Assembly (NCBI GenBank): GCA_964465355.1
Contig: CAYXJZ010000007.1
Coordinates: 1-64,000 of the forward strand
Length of the DNA: 64,000 nucleotides
Source: JAABTL01 sp964465355
GTDB lineage: Bacteria > Deinococcota > Deinococci > Deinococcales > Trueperaceae
Direction of reading: 5' to 3'
Shown here: in pieces, positions 1 to 6,805 of the stretch
Layout of the letters: each line of letters starts with the position of its first letter
How positions within the stretch are numbered: the stretch's first letter is position 1
The notes under the pieces: generated by a model
What the model was told of the DNA's origin: nothing
Database searches by the model: none
What the model saw: the letters and a program-made list of their open reading frames with translations, nothing else
Made by a program: the position numbers and the translations under genes

Positions 1-914
1 GGCGTCGGGTTCGCCGCCGTGCCCAAGGGGTTGTTGCCCAGCGTGACGATGGCGCCGTTGGCCACGGCAGGCATCTTCGAGGTCAGCGGATCGGCCGTCA
101 GGGCATCGATCAGGGCCTGCCCACCATAGGTCACGATCAGTTCGACGTCGTCGAAGAGGTCGAGCTGCTCGGCGCTCACCTGGCCGGAGAAGGCGCCGGA
201 GGCCGAGACCTCTATGACGCTCTGGGGCATGGTCAGGCCGAGGTCTTGGAAGAACTTCACGCGGGTGTCGTTGGCCGTGTAGAAGCGCACGGTGCTGAGG
301 TCGGTGGTGTCGAGATGGGTGATGAACATGACCTCGCGGCCGATGAGCTGCGGATAGGCGGCCACGGTGGCGGCGATCTGCTGCTCGATGCCGGCGATGA
401 GCGCATCACCTTCGGCCGCCATGCCCATGCCGGCGCTGTTGAAGCGGATCATGTCCCGCCAGTCCGTGGCCCAGGCCGCTTCAGGGAAGGCCACCACCGG
501 CGCGATCAGGCTGAGGGTGTCGTAGACCTCCTGGGTGAGGCCGGAGTAGGCGGCGAGGATCACGTCAGGCTGGGTCGCGGCCACGGCTTCGAAGTCGATG
601 CCGTCCCCCTCGTCGAAGAGCACAGGCACATCGGCACCCAGTTCCTGGAGCCGTTCGGCCACCCAGGGCAAGAGGCCGTCGCCGTCGTCATCGCCGAAGT
701 TGGCTGCGGCGAAGCCCACCGGAACGACGCCGAGGGCGAGAGGCACCTCGTGGTTCGCCCAGTTGACGGTGGCCACCCGTTCTGGCTTCGCGGGGATCAC
801 CGTGGTGCCCAAGGCGTGCTCGATGGTGATCGGGTACCCGTCGCCGCTTTGGGCGGCGGCGACCATGAAGGCGGAGAGGACGAGAAGGGAGAAGAGCCCT
901 CGAAGGGTTCGCAT
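1..914 (-). CDS. Iron-siderophore ABC transporter substrate-binding protein (3' part off the left edge)
   Basis: Reading in from the start codon at 914, about 304 residues are visible before the window ends. The N-terminus is a Sec signal peptide (MRTLRGLFSLLVLSAFMVAAA) without a lipobox cysteine, so the protein is probably periplasmic rather than lipid-anchored. The mature part has the FepB/FatB-type fold signature: an ITIEHALGTTVIPAKPERVA opening, then VNWANHEVPLALGVVPVGFA and FEAVAATQPDVILAAYSGL. These proteins deliver ferric siderophores to an inner-membrane permease. The ATG has an AGAGGT ribosome site six bases upstream. A 33-bp near-palindrome with a Fur-like core lies about 30 bp upstream, which fits iron control. 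Permease and ATPase genes, if present, lie beyond the left edge. The family is clear; the ligand is inferred. Confidence 0.85.
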   Translation of the reverse strand, partial: MRTLRGLFSLLVLSAFMVAAAQSGDGYPITIEHALGTTVIPAKPERVATVNWANHEVPLALGVVPVGFAAANFGDDDGDGLLPWVAERLQELGADVPVLFDEGDGIDFEAVAATQPDVILAAYSGLTQEVYDTLSLIAPVVAFPEAAWATDWRDMIRFNSAGMGMAAEGDALIAGIEQQIAATVAAYPQLIGREVMFITHLDTTDLSTVRFYTANDTRVKFFQDLGLTMPQSVIEVSASGAFSGQVSAEQLDLFDDVELIVTYGGQALIDALTADPLTSKMPAVANGAIVTLGNNPLGTAANPT

Positions 915-941
915 GGCAGGACCTCTTTCGTGCAGGCGATG

Positions 942-974
942 GCATATACCTGAGTATTATAGTCAAGTATATGC
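942..974. promoter_or_regulatory. Fur/DtxR-like operator palindrome upstream of the siderophore-binding protein gene
   Basis: A 33-bp near-perfect palindrome is centred on position 958. The outer arms are GCATATAC and GTATATGC, and only five symmetric pairs including the centre fail to match. The 15-bp core at 951-965, TGAGTATTATAGTCA, has the 7-1-7 layout of the Fur consensus TGATAATnATTATCA. On the minus strand the core contains TATAAT, a likely -10 box for the gene starting at 914, so a bound repressor would cover the promoter. The assignment to Fur rather than a DtxR-type regulator is inferred from the sequence and from the target gene. Confidence 0.65.
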
Positions 975-977
975 TTC

Positions 978-997
978 AAAAAGAACCCTCGGGAGGG
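978..997 (-). terminator. Possible weak intrinsic terminator
   Basis: On the minus strand CCCTC and GAGGG arms, separated by only two bases, are followed by TTCTTTTT. It would end transcripts from the TRIC-family gene before the iron-regulated promoter. The stem is short and the loop cramped, so the call is tentative. Confidence 0.3.
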
Positions 998-1088
998 GAA
1001 TCCCCAGGGCTTCACGGAGGCAAGCTACCGTAACCCGACTAATTCCGTCAAGTATCGTCCATGGCGTCGTGTCAACAGGGGCCCTGGT

Positions 1089-1694
1089 TCAGCTACGCGG
1101 CACGGGCAGGCTGAGCTTGAGCAGCCGGCTGCCCACGCGCATGGCGATGACCATGGCCACGCCCACCGCCAAGGCCAGGTCGGGGTGGACGGGGTGGAGG
1201 AAGAACACCGCCAGGGCCCCGGCAGCGGCGGCCGAGGCGTAGAAGTCGCCAGAGCGGTAGAAGATGCCGGGCACCTGGCCGGTGAGCAGGTCGCGCAACA
1301 CCCCACCGCCCACCCCGCTGACCGCGCCGGCGAAGACCGTGCCCCACATGCCCATGCCGTAGCTCATGCCTCGCTCGGCACCGAGGGCGGCGAAGATGGC
1401 CAAGCCCACCGTGTCGAGCACGTACAGCGTGCGGCTCTCCAGCTTGACCCAGCGGTGCAGGTAGAAGCTCAGCACCCCCGTGGCCGCCACCACCCACAGC
1501 AGCAGCTCGTTGGTGAAGGAGGCGGGCGGCAGGGCGCCGACGATGACGTCGCGGATCGAGCCGCCGCCGATGGCGGTCACCGAGGCCAGCACCACCACGC
1601 CGATGAGGTCGAAGCGCCGCTGCACCGCCACCACCGCGCCCGATGCCGCGAAGGTGAGGGTGCCGAGCCAGACCAGGATGCTCAGCAGGTCCAT
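1089..1694 (-). CDS. TRIC cation channel family protein (YadS/UPF0126-like)
   Basis: This is a 201-residue polytopic membrane protein with about seven hydrophobic segments. It has the two internally repeated half-domains that define the family. Each half carries a glycine-rich GGGxxRD motif: AIGGGSIRDVIVG near residue 45 and VGGGVLRDLLTG near residue 130. Prokaryotic TRIC homologues form trimeric monovalent-cation channels in the inner membrane, although some YadS-like members have been proposed to carry glycine. Length and motif spacing match the family. A TAACCT box lies eight bases before the ATG, so the mRNA may be nearly leaderless. The gene follows the oxidoreductase on the same strand after 33 bp. 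Family membership is secure; the transported ion is not visible in the sequence. Confidence 0.85.
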   Translation of the reverse strand: MDLLSILVWLGTLTFAASGAVVAVQRRFDLIGVVVLASVTAIGGGSIRDVIVGALPPASFTNELLLWVVAATGVLSFYLHRWVKLESRTLYVLDTVGLAIFAALGAERGMSYGMGMWGTVFAGAVSGVGGGVLRDLLTGQVPGIFYRSGDFYASAAAAGALAVFFLHPVHPDLALAVGVAMVIAMRVGSRLLKLSLPVPRS

Positions 1695-1727
1695 CGCCCC
1701 ACAGGTTAACGCCCGGCCGGCCTCTGC

Positions 1728-2732
1728 TCAGGCCGAGGGCCGCAAGAGCAGTGTGCGCAACACGGCCTGTGTGCGCAGGGCGCTGAGGCCAGTGCTGGGG
1801 CAGGGGGGACCATCGCCCAGCAGCTCGCCGACGATGCTCGCGATCAGGGGCTCCTGCACGTGCGTGGGATGGGGGAGATGCTGCTCGGTCACGGCCCCGC
1901 TGGCGTCCCGGACGCGCACGGGCCCCTCGTCGAAGAGCGGCAGCTCGACGCTGCCCCGCGTGCCGCTGACGCGGATGAGGTCGCGTTGCGATGCGCCGCT
2001 GAAGCTCCAGGCTGCCGTGCCGTGCACCCCGCTGGCGAAGCGGAAGGAACCCACCACCTCGTCGGCCACCTGCGACCACGGCAGTCGGCTGGCGGCGAAG
2101 CCATGCACGGCCTCGATGGGGCCGAGCCAATGGTCGAAGAGGTCGAGGCCGTGGCTGCCGAGGTCGAGCAGCAGGCCGTCGCCGCCCACCGCCGGGTCCC
2201 AGCGCCATCCTGCCTGAGCCGCGTCCGCTGGCGCAGGCTGCTGCAGATCGGCCTGCAGCAAGGTTGGCTCACCGATGCGCCCATCCTGCAGCAGCTTGCG
2301 CACCAGCTCGAAGCGCGGCAGTGCCCGTCGGTAGTAGGCCACGAACAGCGGGACGCCTGCCTGCTCGCAGGCGCGAACCATGGTCTCGGCCTCGGCCAGC
2401 CCGGTGGCCATCGGCTTCTCCACGTAGACCGGTTTGCCACTGGCGGCCGCGCGCAGCACGTACTCGGCGTGGCTGGCGGGCGGCGTGGCGACGTAGACCG
2501 CATCGACGTCGTCGGCCTCGATCACCTCGGCGGCGGCGTCGGTCCAGCGGGGCACGCCGTGGCGCTCGGCGTAGTCGCGCGCCTTCCGGCCGTCGCGCCG
2601 CATGACGACGCTGAGCGAACTGCCTGGCAGGCGGCGGAAGGCGGGGCCTGACTTCACCTCGGTCACGTCGCCACAGCCGACGATGCCCCAGCGGACCCGG
2701 CCGCGTTCGCGGATGCCTTGGAGGGTGGTCAC
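1728..2732 (-). CDS. Gfo/Idh/MocA family NAD(P)-dependent oxidoreductase
   Basis: The product is 334 residues. An N-terminal Rossmann dinucleotide-binding motif, WGIVGCGDVTEVKSGPAF, sits near residues 15-32. The family signature EKPMATGLAEAE follows near residue 95 and contains the conserved Glu-Lys-Pro. The C-terminal half has the GGDGLLLDLGSHGLDLFDHW segment that bears the usual aspartate and histidine of the active site. Members oxidise or reduce sugars, inositols or related cyclic polyols with NAD(P); the substrate cannot be told here. I chose the GTG at 2732 because a TACCCT -10 box lies exactly six bases upstream, a leaderless arrangement. An ATG one codon earlier is the alternative. 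The gene is divergent from the M42 peptidase. Confidence 0.88.
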   Translation of the reverse strand: MTTLQGIRERGRVRWGIVGCGDVTEVKSGPAFRRLPGSSLSVVMRRDGRKARDYAERHGVPRWTDAAAEVIEADDVDAVYVATPPASHAEYVLRAAASGKPVYVEKPMATGLAEAETMVRACEQAGVPLFVAYYRRALPRFELVRKLLQDGRIGEPTLLQADLQQPAPADAAQAGWRWDPAVGGDGLLLDLGSHGLDLFDHWLGPIEAVHGFAASRLPWSQVADEVVGSFRFASGVHGTAAWSFSGASQRDLIRVSGTRGSVELPLFDEGPVRVRDASGAVTEQHLPHPTHVQEPLIASIVGELLGDGPPCPSTGLSALRTQAVLRTLLLRPSA

Positions 2733-2785
2733 CATGGGAGGGTAGCACCGCCCTGACGCCCGCGGCCAGCGTGGGATGATCGGCC

Positions 2786-3868
2786 ATGCCCAAGGTCCTC
2801 GAGCACTTGAAGACGCTGGCCGCCATCGACGCCGTCTCCGGCCAGGAGCAGCCCGTCGTCTCCTTCTTGCAGGAGGCGCTGACCCCGCTGTGCGACGAGG
2901 TGACCGTGGACGCCGTCGGCAACCTCTACGCCGTCCGTCGCGGGCAGCGTGATGGGCCGACGGTGATGATCGCCGCCCACACCGACGAGATCGGCATGGT
3001 GGTCAAGGCCGTCGAGCCGAGCGGCTTCCTGCGCTTCGAGAAGGTGGGCGGCGTGCTGGACAACCTGCTGGCCGCACGGCTGGTCCGGGTGGCCGGTCGG
3101 CACCTTGGCGTCATCGGCATGAAGGCCGGGCATTATCAAACAGAGGGGGAACGCTCCTCCGTGCCGTCCTCATCGAGGATGTACATCGACGTCGGCGCCG
3201 GCTCGGCCGCGGCGGTGGCCGAGATGGGCATCGCCATCGGCGACCCCATCGCCTTCGTCAGCGAGGTCGTGAGCTTCGGCCACGATGCGCCGCTGGTGGC
3301 GGGGAAGGCCATCGACAACCGCCTCGGCTGCGCCGTGCTGTGGGCGCTGCTCGAAGGTGATGCCCCACCGGCCGGCACGTTGGTGGCCGCCTTCACCAGC
3401 CAGGAGGAGGTGGGCCTCAAGGGCGCAGGCGTGGCAGGCACGCGCTGGCAGCCCGACCTCGGCCTTGCGCTCGACACCATGCCCAGCGGTGACACGCCCG
3501 ACATGAGCCTGACCCAGGACCTGAACGTGGCCATCGGCGCCGGTCCGGCGCTGCAGGTGCTGGCGGGGAAGGGCGGCCGCGGCTTCCTGGTCAACCAGTC
3601 GGTCAAGCGCTACCTGCAACGGCTGGCCGCCGAGGCGGCGGTGCCGCTGCAGCTCACCGCTTTCAACGGGGGCAACAACGACGCCGCCACCATCGCCTGG
3701 TCGGGGCTGGGGGTGCCGGCGGCCTCGCTGTGCCTGCCCAGGCGCTACTCGCACTCACCCATGGAGGTCGCCGACCTGCGTGATGCCGACGCTACGCTGC
3801 GGCTGCTTCGGGCCGTGGTGGACGGGATGGGGGAGCTGCCTGGCTTCGGCTTCCTGGACGTTGGCTGA
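2786..3868 (+). CDS. M42 family metallopeptidase (glutamyl/deblocking aminopeptidase type)
   Basis: The product is 360 residues, the usual length for M42 peptidases. The dinuclear metal-site motifs appear in order: AAHTDEIG (His and catalytic Asp, near residue 70), VAGKAIDNRLG (bridging Asp, near 170), SQEEVGLKGA (general-base and metal Glu, near 210), LALDTMPSGD (Asp, near 230) and RYSHSPMEV (His, near 325). The domain inserted between the first two motifs is the typical PDZ-like dimerisation domain. These cytoplasmic enzymes form large tetrahedral complexes that trim peptides from the N-terminus. The start follows the divergent oxidoreductase gene by about 50 bp. All metal ligands are intact, so it should be active. 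Peptide specificity is not deduced. Confidence 0.92.
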   Translation: MPKVLEHLKTLAAIDAVSGQEQPVVSFLQEALTPLCDEVTVDAVGNLYAVRRGQRDGPTVMIAAHTDEIGMVVKAVEPSGFLRFEKVGGVLDNLLAARLVRVAGRHLGVIGMKAGHYQTEGERSSVPSSSRMYIDVGAGSAAAVAEMGIAIGDPIAFVSEVVSFGHDAPLVAGKAIDNRLGCAVLWALLEGDAPPAGTLVAAFTSQEEVGLKGAGVAGTRWQPDLGLALDTMPSGDTPDMSLTQDLNVAIGAGPALQVLAGKGGRGFLVNQSVKRYLQRLAAEAAVPLQLTAFNGGNNDAATIAWSGLGVPAASLCLPRRYSHSPMEVADLRDADATLRLLRAVVDGMGELPGFGFLDVG

Positions 3869-3872
3869 GCGC

Positions 3873-3892
3873 AGACGCGTCGGGCGGCGTCT
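3873..3892. terminator. Possible bidirectional terminator hairpin between convergent genes
   Basis: AGACGC and GCGTCT form a six-bp stem with an eight-base loop. It lies between the M42 stop and the stop of the convergent membrane-protein gene. There is no U-tract, so the call rests on position and symmetry only. Confidence 0.3.
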
Positions 3893-4951
3893 TCAGGCGC
3901 GAGCGACCGGACGTAGCGCAGGCGCGGACCTTCGCCGCCGACGGCGCCGCGGCCACATGATCAGGCCGCTCACGGTCAGCGCGCCACCAACACCCAACAC
4001 CAAGACCCACGGCACCGAGCGCAGCAGCCACAGCAGCGCGGCGGCGATGTGGTCAGGATGCCGGTAGAGGCCCTTGGCCAGGGCGATGACCAGGGGCTGG
4101 CGCGTCAGCAGCGCAGCGCCACCGCGCTGCGCCAACAGCTGCACGCCCTGTGGCCCCCGGCTCAGCGCCAAGGCGTGGGCCGCGTCGTCGCTGATGCGCA
4201 CGGCGCCCTTGCCCGCCCAGCGCAGGCTGAGCAAGGGCTCACGGGCCGTGTCGACGAAGCGGGCCAGGTCGGCCAGCTCCGCTGGCGTGTCGGCGTAGGC
4301 CATGGCGCGGGCGCCTCCGGCCGGTCCCAGCTTCTGCGCGATGCGCCCTGCGTCGCCGAAGAGGTCGGCCAGCGGCCGCCAGGCGCGGCGCCCGAGCAGG
4401 CTGCCGACCTGCTCGATCATGCGGCCCGTGAGCGTGCCTGCACGCCTTGCCACCTTGAGCAGGGCGTTGCCTGCGCCGACGTGTGGCGCGAAGGTCAGCG
4501 CCAGACCGGCCGCCGACAGGGTGATGAGCACCGGGTCGGTGTCCTCGCCCCTGCCCCAGGCCAGCCCCTGACGGGTCAGGTCGCGCACGTCGCCGAAGAC
4601 CACCAGGTCGCTGGCGATGGCGCAGCCCACGCCGGTGGCGTCATCGGCCTCGCCGGTCCAGATGCCCTCCAGGCAGCGGCTGGCATGGGCGGCCAGGCTG
4701 TCCCATTGCTCGGCGATGAGCGAGCGGGTGTGGTCGCAGGCCCCGGCCTCGGCCAGTTCGAGCGCCTCGGCGCTGCGACCTTCCGTGAAGGCCTGCTCGG
4801 CTGCGCCGCAGTAGTCGTAGGCCGGCAGGGCCTCGACGAAGGGACCGCTGATGCCCATCCATAGCTTGGCGCCGATCAGGCTCAGGCCGAGGAGGACGAG
4901 CAGGACGGCCAAGGGGGCGCGGAGCAGGCGGTGGAGCCAGACCAGGATCAC
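3893..4951 (-). CDS. Membrane-anchored protein of unknown function
   Basis: I do not recognise this 352-residue protein. It begins with a hydrophobic segment (residues about 12-35, LAVLLVLLGLSLIGAKLWMG). A mostly soluble helical region follows with scattered cysteines (YDYCGAA, GACDHT, SRCLEGIW, GVGCAIA). A second strong membrane segment lies near the C-terminus (AALLWLLRSVPWVLVLGVGGALTVSGLIMW) and the protein ends in a run of arginines. The four N-terminal cysteines could form disulfides outside the cytoplasm, with the basic tail inside. The GTG start has a TAGACT -10 box six bases upstream, a leaderless layout. An AT-rich inverted repeat lies about 60 bp further upstream. No neighbour suggests a role. 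Confidence 0.7.
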   Translation of the reverse strand: MILVWLHRLLRAPLAVLLVLLGLSLIGAKLWMGISGPFVEALPAYDYCGAAEQAFTEGRSAEALELAEAGACDHTRSLIAEQWDSLAAHASRCLEGIWTGEADDATGVGCAIASDLVVFGDVRDLTRQGLAWGRGEDTDPVLITLSAAGLALTFAPHVGAGNALLKVARRAGTLTGRMIEQVGSLLGRRAWRPLADLFGDAGRIAQKLGPAGGARAMAYADTPAELADLARFVDTAREPLLSLRWAGKGAVRISDDAAHALALSRGPQGVQLLAQRGGAALLTRQPLVIALAKGLYRHPDHIAAALLWLLRSVPWVLVLGVGGALTVSGLIMWPRRRRRRRSAPALRPVARA

Positions 4952-5013
4952 GTCGGCAGTCTAGTGCCTCGTGGCCACGTTTCGGGTCTGCTGTGGTGGA
5001 ACTTGGGTAAGGA

Positions 5014-5033
5014 TTGATAATACCATTTATCAA
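5014..5033. promoter_or_regulatory. AT-rich inverted repeat, possible operator
   Basis: TTGATAA and TTATCAA are perfect seven-base arms around a six-base spacer. They sit in a locally AT-rich island between the birA stop and the promoter of the membrane-protein gene. The symmetry and low GC stand out from the surrounding sequence and suggest a dimeric repressor site. The regulator is unknown. Confidence 0.4.
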
Positions 5034-5078
5034 ACACGGGATGATCAACCCACCACCCACGACGGACCCACGACGCCC

Positions 5079-5819
5079 TCAAGGCCACCGCCAGCTCACC
5101 CGACCATTGCGCACCAAGAAGGTGCCCTGCTCGTTGACCAGCCTCAGCGCTCCGTCGGCTGCCAGCCCGGCCACCTTGCCGCCGACGGTCCTGCTGCCTT
5201 CCTGCACGTCGACCCAATGGCCGTGCAGCACGTCGAGCTCGGACCAGCGCGCCAGGAAGCCCGCTGGATCGGCTGCTTGGCCTCGTAGGCCGTCCGCCAG
5301 GCCTCGCAGCACCGCGTCCGCCACCTGCTCAGGCGACGACCGTTGCAGAGCGGCCGCGCCGGCGGGCGCGGGGTTGCGCACGTTGATGCCGACACCCACC
5401 AGCAGGGCGCCTGCGTGGCGTTCGAGCAGCACGCCGCCCAACTTGGCCGGTCCAAGTGGGCCTCGGTCCAGGTAGAGGTCGTTCGGCCATTTGACGCCAA
5501 CGCGGGCGTCGAAGGCCTGCAGCGCCTCGGCCAGGCCAACGGCCACGGCGGGTGACCAACGGCCTGGCGAGCTGCCGGCCAGGTGGTGCTCGCTGAGGAC
5601 GGTGCTGAGGTAGACACCGCCAGGCGGGCTCGACCAGTCGCGTGCACGGCGACCGCGGCCGCCCAACTGCGCCTCGGCCAGCAGCACCAGGCCGTCGACG
5701 GAAGCGATCGCTCCTGACGCGGCGGCCATGGCAGCGTCCCAGCGGTCCCTGACCAGGTCCTGGGTGCTGGTGACGGTGCCGAGGCGCTCGATGCGCCAGG
5801 TCGGCCATGGGCCGCTCAT
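5079..5819 (-). CDS. birA: Biotin--[acetyl-CoA-carboxylase] ligase, monofunctional
   Basis: This 246-residue ligase activates biotin to biotinyl-AMP and transfers it to the lysine of biotin carboxyl carrier protein. The adenylate-binding loop appears as QLGGRGRRARDW near residue 50 and the catalytic KWPNDLYL motif near residue 110, followed by KLGGVLLERHAGALLVGVGINVR. It begins directly with the catalytic domain and has no N-terminal winged helix, so it should not repress biotin genes as E. coli BirA does. The C-terminal SH3-like cap is present. The ATG shares one base with the preceding reductase stop (TGATG), so translation is probably coupled. A biotin ligase in a nucleotide-reduction operon looks like co-expression rather than a pathway link. 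Confidence 0.92.
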   Translation of the reverse strand: MSGPWPTWRIERLGTVTSTQDLVRDRWDAAMAAASGAIASVDGLVLLAEAQLGGRGRRARDWSSPPGGVYLSTVLSEHHLAGSSPGRWSPAVAVGLAEALQAFDARVGVKWPNDLYLDRGPLGPAKLGGVLLERHAGALLVGVGINVRNPAPAGAAALQRSSPEQVADAVLRGLADGLRGQAADPAGFLARWSELDVLHGHWVDVQEGSRTVGGKVAGLAADGALRLVNEQGTFLVRNGRVSWRWP

Positions 5820-6805
5820 CAGTCGAACAGGTCGTCCTCGGTGATGGCCTTGGTCTTCTTGGAGTAGGACGTCGGCCGCTTGTGGAAGAAGTCGTAGTGC
5901 TTGCCGGCCAGGATCTCCTCTTCGAACCACATGACCGGCTCCAGGCTGCCTGGCTCGATCTCCCACAAGGGTTCGACGCCCACCGCCCGCAGCGAGTCGT
6001 TGAAGCGGCCTTGGATGAAGGTCTCCACCTGCTGGCGCGGCAGGAAGTCGAGCTCGCCCTGCTCGAAGATCCAGTCGAGGATCTTGCATTCGGCCTTGTA
6101 GGCCTTGAGGCAGGCGGCCGTGACCAGCTCGTTGAACTCCTCGTCGAACCAGTGCGGGTACTCCCCGCGCAGGATCTCGATGAGCTTGTGGCCGAACATG
6201 CCATGGATCTGCTCTTCCTTGCTGGTGGCCTCGACGATGTTGGCGATGCCCTTGAAGACGTTCCGTTCCTTGTTGAAGGCCTTCATGATGAGGAACTGGC
6301 TGAAGAGGCTGACGTGCTCGACGAAGACCGAGAAGAGCAGCACGGTGATGGCGTAGGCCCGGTAGCTGGACTCGCCGGCGTCCTGGCTTGGCACCTTGAG
6401 GTAGCGGCCGAGGAACTCCATGCGATCCTGGATGGCGGGGATGGACTTGATGCGCTCGAACTCGCCGTTGAGGCCGAGCACCTCGAGCAGGTGCGAGTAG
6501 GCGTCCTGGTGTCGCACCTCGGACTCGGCGAAGGTGTAGCCCACCGCGCCGACCTCGGGCTTGGGGAACCACTTGTAGAGGTCGCCCCAGAAGGTCTTGA
6601 CCGCCACCTCCACCTGGGCGATGGCCAGCATGGTGTTCTTGATGGCGTTGCGCTCTCCCCCGCTGACGTTGGCCAGGAAGTCCTGTACGTCGTCGGTGAG
6701 GTTGTACTCGGTGTGGACCCAGTAGGAGTGGCGGATGGCGTCCTTGAAGCCAAGCAGCTCCGGGTACTCGACCGGCTTGAGGTTCTCTCGCCTCTCCAGC
6801 AGCAT
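5819..6805 (-). CDS. nrdB: Ribonucleoside-diphosphate reductase, small (beta, radical-generating) subunit
   Basis: The product is 328 residues. It holds the dimetal cofactor and radical used by the large subunit to make dNDPs. Likely ligands are the glutamate in AQVEVAVKTFWG, the Glu/His pair in AESEVRHQDAY, the Glu in FVEHVSLF and the Glu/His pair in EEQIHGMFG. A tyrosine is kept four residues after the first His, where the radical forms in classical enzymes; Chlamydia-type proteins have Phe there. The first ligand being Glu rather than Asp recalls the Chlamydia-like group, so the subclass is left open. The C-terminal ITEDDLFD tail is the expected docking peptide for the large subunit. The gene overlaps both neighbours by one base (TGATG), giving a coupled three-gene operon. 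Confidence 0.93.
   Translation of the reverse strand: MLLERRENLKPVEYPELLGFKDAIRHSYWVHTEYNLTDDVQDFLANVSGGERNAIKNTMLAIAQVEVAVKTFWGDLYKWFPKPEVGAVGYTFAESEVRHQDAYSHLLEVLGLNGEFERIKSIPAIQDRMEFLGRYLKVPSQDAGESSYRAYAITVLLFSVFVEHVSLFSQFLIMKAFNKERNVFKGIANIVEATSKEEQIHGMFGHKLIEILRGEYPHWFDEEFNELVTAACLKAYKAECKILDWIFEQGELDFLPRQQVETFIQGRFNDSLRAVGVEPLWEIEPGSLEPVMWFEEEILAGKHYDFFHKRPTSYSKKTKAITEDDLFD

Noticed and set aside
4049..4864. Long antisense open frame opposite the membrane-protein gene
   Set aside because: High GC keeps antisense frames open throughout the window; the composition is Arg/Pro/Gly-rich with no start signal or motif.
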